Part shown: positions 62,401 to 64,000 of the stretch, one piece after another | Numbering within the stretch: position 1 is the first letter of the stretch | Layout: the number at the start of each line of letters is the position of its first letter | Source: Hemibagrus wyckioides | Taxonomy: Eukaryota; Chordata; Actinopteri; Siluriformes; Bagridae | Direction: 5' to 3' | Length of the DNA: 64,000 bases | Assembly (NCBI RefSeq): GCF_019097595.1 | Contig: NC_080734.1 | Span: forward strand, 15,425,892-15,489,891 | The notes under the pieces: generated by a model | What the model was told of the DNA's origin: nothing | Seen by the model: only the letters and a program-made list of their open reading frames with translations | Database searches by the model: none | Program-made: the position numbers and the translations under genes

Positions 62401-63468
62401 GGCTAGGGAAAAACAGTGATAGAACAATATAAGCGAGAATCAAGGGGAAGGTGTGCAAGACAGTGGTGAGACCGGCCATGGTGTATGGTTTAGAGGCAGT
62501 GTCACTGAGGGAGAGGCAGGAGTCAGAGCTGGAGGTAGCAGAGCTGAAGATGTTGAGGTTCTCTTTGGGAGTGACACGGTTGGACAGGATTAGGAACGAG
62601 TACATCAGAGGGACAGCTCATGTTGGACGTTTGGGGGACAAAGTTAGGGAGCACAGATTAAGATGGTTTGGACATGTCCAGAGGAGGGAGAGGGAGTATA
62701 TTGGTAGGAGAATGTTGGACATGCAGCTGCCAGGCAGGAGGCAAAGAGGAAGGCCAAAGAGGAGGTATATGGATGTAATAAATGAGGATATGAAGCTAGT
62801 GGGTGCAAGTGTTGAGGATGCAGAAGATAGGGATAGGTGGAGAGAGATGATTCACTGTGGTGACCCCTGAAGTTAAAAACCAAAAGAAGAAGAAGAAAAA
62901 GAGGCTTAGGGAAAAACACAAATACTTATTTCATATGAGCTTCATATTAATCACCATATGTGAGTGTGACATGACAAAGACACTCAGTGCTGAACATGGG
63001 CATCACTACAACAGGCAGAAATCCAATTTTTTGGAATATGGTTAAAAGTTATTGAGGAAGGACTGACTAGTTAGAGGTTTCTGTCAAAGACATCTATGTA
63101 ATTTTACAAATAAAACACATCTCATGCTTCTTTGCTCATGATATATTTTGCAGTTGGTGCCTCTGATGTTTGCTCCAGTTGCAGTAGAACAACAAACAGT
63201 AGGAGCACTTTGTAGCGATTCCAACAACGCCGCCATGGTGCAAAGTGCACAGGCTTTTGACACCAGGCTGTTCAATAAGGAGATAAATCAAGGGGTCATG
63301 GAGGTTGACGGAATGTATGGCTATCAACACAACACACTACAAGCTCAGCACTCCCTCGCCTCTGCCCAGAGAAACACTTTCCACTCTGCATCGTTTCGAC
63401 AAAAAGCCCATACTTTTTATGAAGGGATAGCACTGGCAGATAGCTATCTCCAGGGATATTTCTCTCAG
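53500..63468 (+). CDS. dsg2: Second desmoglein (dsgB), 13 exons visible, last exon outside the window
   Basis: Tandem paralogue of dsgA. Exons: 53500-53556, 55037-55144, 56148-56306, 56435-56573, 57110-57279, 57393-57527, 58040-58225, 58371-58969, 59092-59234, 61104-61325, 61425-61664, 61813-61931, 63154-63468 (2592 nt, 864 codons, frame kept). Residues 1-19 are the signal peptide; a 13-residue propeptide ends KRKKR and the mature chain starts EW. Cadherin repeats show [20 protein letters not shown], the atypical linker NLPEGPGF, and DSNDHCP. Repeat 3 holds a Val-Gly/Lys-Pro-Gly insert of about 100 residues. The membrane segment spans exons 11-12 (IIAALILLM then [12 protein letters not shown]). 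Exon 13 replaces the glycine-rich block of dsgA with a Gln/Ala-rich one. Two introns (after exons 8 and 9) need GC donors. The plakoglobin-binding exon and stop must lie beyond 64000. The exon 2 acceptor (aacaag|GCAACG) has a poor pyrimidine tract, so that boundary is the least secure. Confidence 0.9.
54297..54412. repeat. Fragment of a dispersed fish repeat in dsgB intron 1
   Basis: The phrases ccctatccagggtgtatcct, ctctggatccactgtgaccc and ggccaggataaa followed by aaatgaataaa match the general form of fish LINE/SINE 3' ends with a GAAT-type tail. A related piece on the opposite strand may lie at 54765-54860 (aggcaggaatacaccctgaa). Confidence 0.5.
58490..58797 (+). repeat. Low-complexity coding insert in dsgB cadherin repeat 3
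   Basis: Within exon 8, about 100 codons encode first [18 protein letters not shown] and Val-Asp/Val-Gly alternations, then KPG-type triplets ([17 protein letters not shown] and on) ending GGKSYP. The DNA is a degenerate gtnggn/gtngat array followed by aaacctgg arrays. It stays open for its full length, so it is coding and not intronic. The flanks NVAPFINGT and [14 protein letters not shown] align with dsgA around its glycine run. Confidence 0.92.
58970..58971 (+). other. GC splice donor of dsgB exon 8
   Basis: The boundary reads AATGTCAG|GCAAGT. The next exon starts G-TAT-GCA after CCCAG (59091), giving V-R-Y-A-K, matching G-V-K-Y-V-K at the same junction in dsgA. Nearby GT dinucleotides would break the frame. 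Confidence 0.85.
59235..59236 (+). other. GC splice donor of dsgB exon 9
   Basis: The boundary reads ACACAAG|GCAAGA. A cut after G59234 gives a 143-nt exon, the same length as its counterparts in dsgA and dsc2l, and joins to 61104 as T-Q-D-V-P-P-K. No GT lies close enough to serve instead. Confidence 0.85.
60504..60558. repeat. (GGAA)n microsatellite in a dsgB intron
   Basis: About 13 units of ggaa/aagg, inside the 1.9-kb intron after exon 9. Confidence 0.95.
60727..60909. mobile_element. 183-bp palindrome-ended MITE in a dsgB intron
   Basis: Left end caggggtgtccaat and right end attggacacccctg are perfect inverted repeats. The interior also pairs (acaaagggccagt with the inverse of ccggccctttgtgg), so the whole element could fold as a long hairpin. 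It has no coding sequence. Confidence 0.85.
62436..62902 (+). mobile_element. 5'-truncated LINE, C-terminal end of its reverse-transcriptase protein, in a dsgB intron
   Basis: An open frame at 62451-62870 encodes the carboxyl end of a non-LTR retrotransposon polyprotein ([59 protein letters not shown]). It is followed after the stop by an A/GAA-rich tail (aaagaagaagaagaaaaag). Everything upstream, including the catalytic reverse-transcriptase core, is missing. An RTE-like clade is likely but not proven. It lies in the intron between exons 12 and 13, in the gene's orientation. Confidence 0.82.
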
Positions 63469-63811
63469 GTAAGAAATCAAATACATCTCGTTCACATGTA
63501 GTGGGGATGTCCTGATCCTGATGCTGAAATATCATCAGGGCTAATGCTACAGTGGCCAAGAAATGCAAAGCACAAGTACAAAACAAATACGCAAATCAGA
63601 ATGCAAGAAGAAAAACCTGAGCTCAAGCAGTGGGTCCTTTATAAACATTGCATGCTTGATGCAATTTGGACACAGCGAGTAAATATCACAAAAATAGGAA
63701 AATTAACTGGACTTTTTGTAATAATTTCATTACAAAAACAAAATTGTCATTTTTTGGTCTCTTAGATAGTAATAGCACAACTTGTTTTATACTGGCATGC
63801 AACAAAACAAT

Positions 63812-64000
63812 ATACTGATCAGGCAGAACATTATGACTACCTGCCTAATATTGTGTTGGTCCCCCTTTTGCTGCCAAAACAGCCCTGACCCATCATACAC
63901 TGTGTATTCTGACACCTTTCTATCAGAACCAGCATTAACTTCTTCAGCAATCTGAGCAACAGTAGCTCGTCTGTTGGATCGGATCACACGGTCCAGCCTT
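63812..64000 (-). mobile_element. Tc1-like element cut by the window end
   Basis: The left terminal repeat (ctgatcaggcagaacattat) is followed by sequence shared with 3760-3830. On the minus strand it encodes part of the transposase DNA-binding region (NRRATVAQIAEEVNAGSDRK). The N-terminal part lies next to the left end, which in this orientation means the catalytic half has been deleted. The right end is outside the window. Confidence 0.75.

Noticed and set aside
62451..62870. Possible extra host gene of 139 codons in the last dsgB intron
   Set aside because: The protein is the carboxyl end of a non-LTR retrotransposon polyprotein followed by a GAA/A-rich tail, so it is a truncated LINE.

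Overview
The window comes from a vertebrate nuclear genome, almost certainly a teleost fish. Genes are split into many short exons with GT-AG (and a few GC-AG) introns. Intergenic DNA is crowded with Tc1/mariner-type transposons, small palindrome-ended elements and long CA/CT/AT/CTAT microsatellites typical of ray-finned fish. I cannot name the species; exon and splice-site calls were made by eye.

Layout. (1) 930-2362 (+): a two-exon secreted C1q-domain protein with a short collagen stretch, 215 aa. (2) 7164-19545 (-): a complete 16-exon desmocollin (dsc2-like), 882 aa. (3) 30130-39722 (+): a complete 14-exon desmoglein (called dsgA here), 1174 aa. (4) 53500-63468 and beyond (+): a second desmoglein (dsgB), 13 exons and 864 codons visible; its final cytoplasmic exon lies past the window end. 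All exon joins preserve reading frame, which is the main check on the models.

The three cadherins form one desmosomal cadherin locus. The desmocollin is transcribed away from the two desmogleins, the same divergent DSC/DSG arrangement known in mammals. Several exons have identical lengths in all three genes (135, 186, 143 and 222 nt) and others in two of the three, so the cluster arose by tandem duplication. Desmocollin and desmoglein ectodomains pair across cell junctions, and their tails dock plakoglobin, plakophilin and desmoplakin to keratin filaments.

Most unusual points: both desmogleins carry a different low-complexity insertion at the same spot in the third cadherin repeat (21 glycines in dsgA; about 100 residues of Val-Gly and Lys-Pro-Gly repeats in dsgB); three introns need GC donor sites; the dsgA tail has a nearly perfect 60-bp coding repeat; and the C1q gene's 3' splice site is formed by a (TG)n microsatellite.

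Intergenic stretches hold a nearly intact Tc1-like element (25180-26427) with one premature stop, a more decayed one (51235-52716), at least eight internally deleted or non-autonomous elements, SINE/LINE fragments and microsatellites. I saw no tRNA, rRNA, CRISPR array or other RNA gene.
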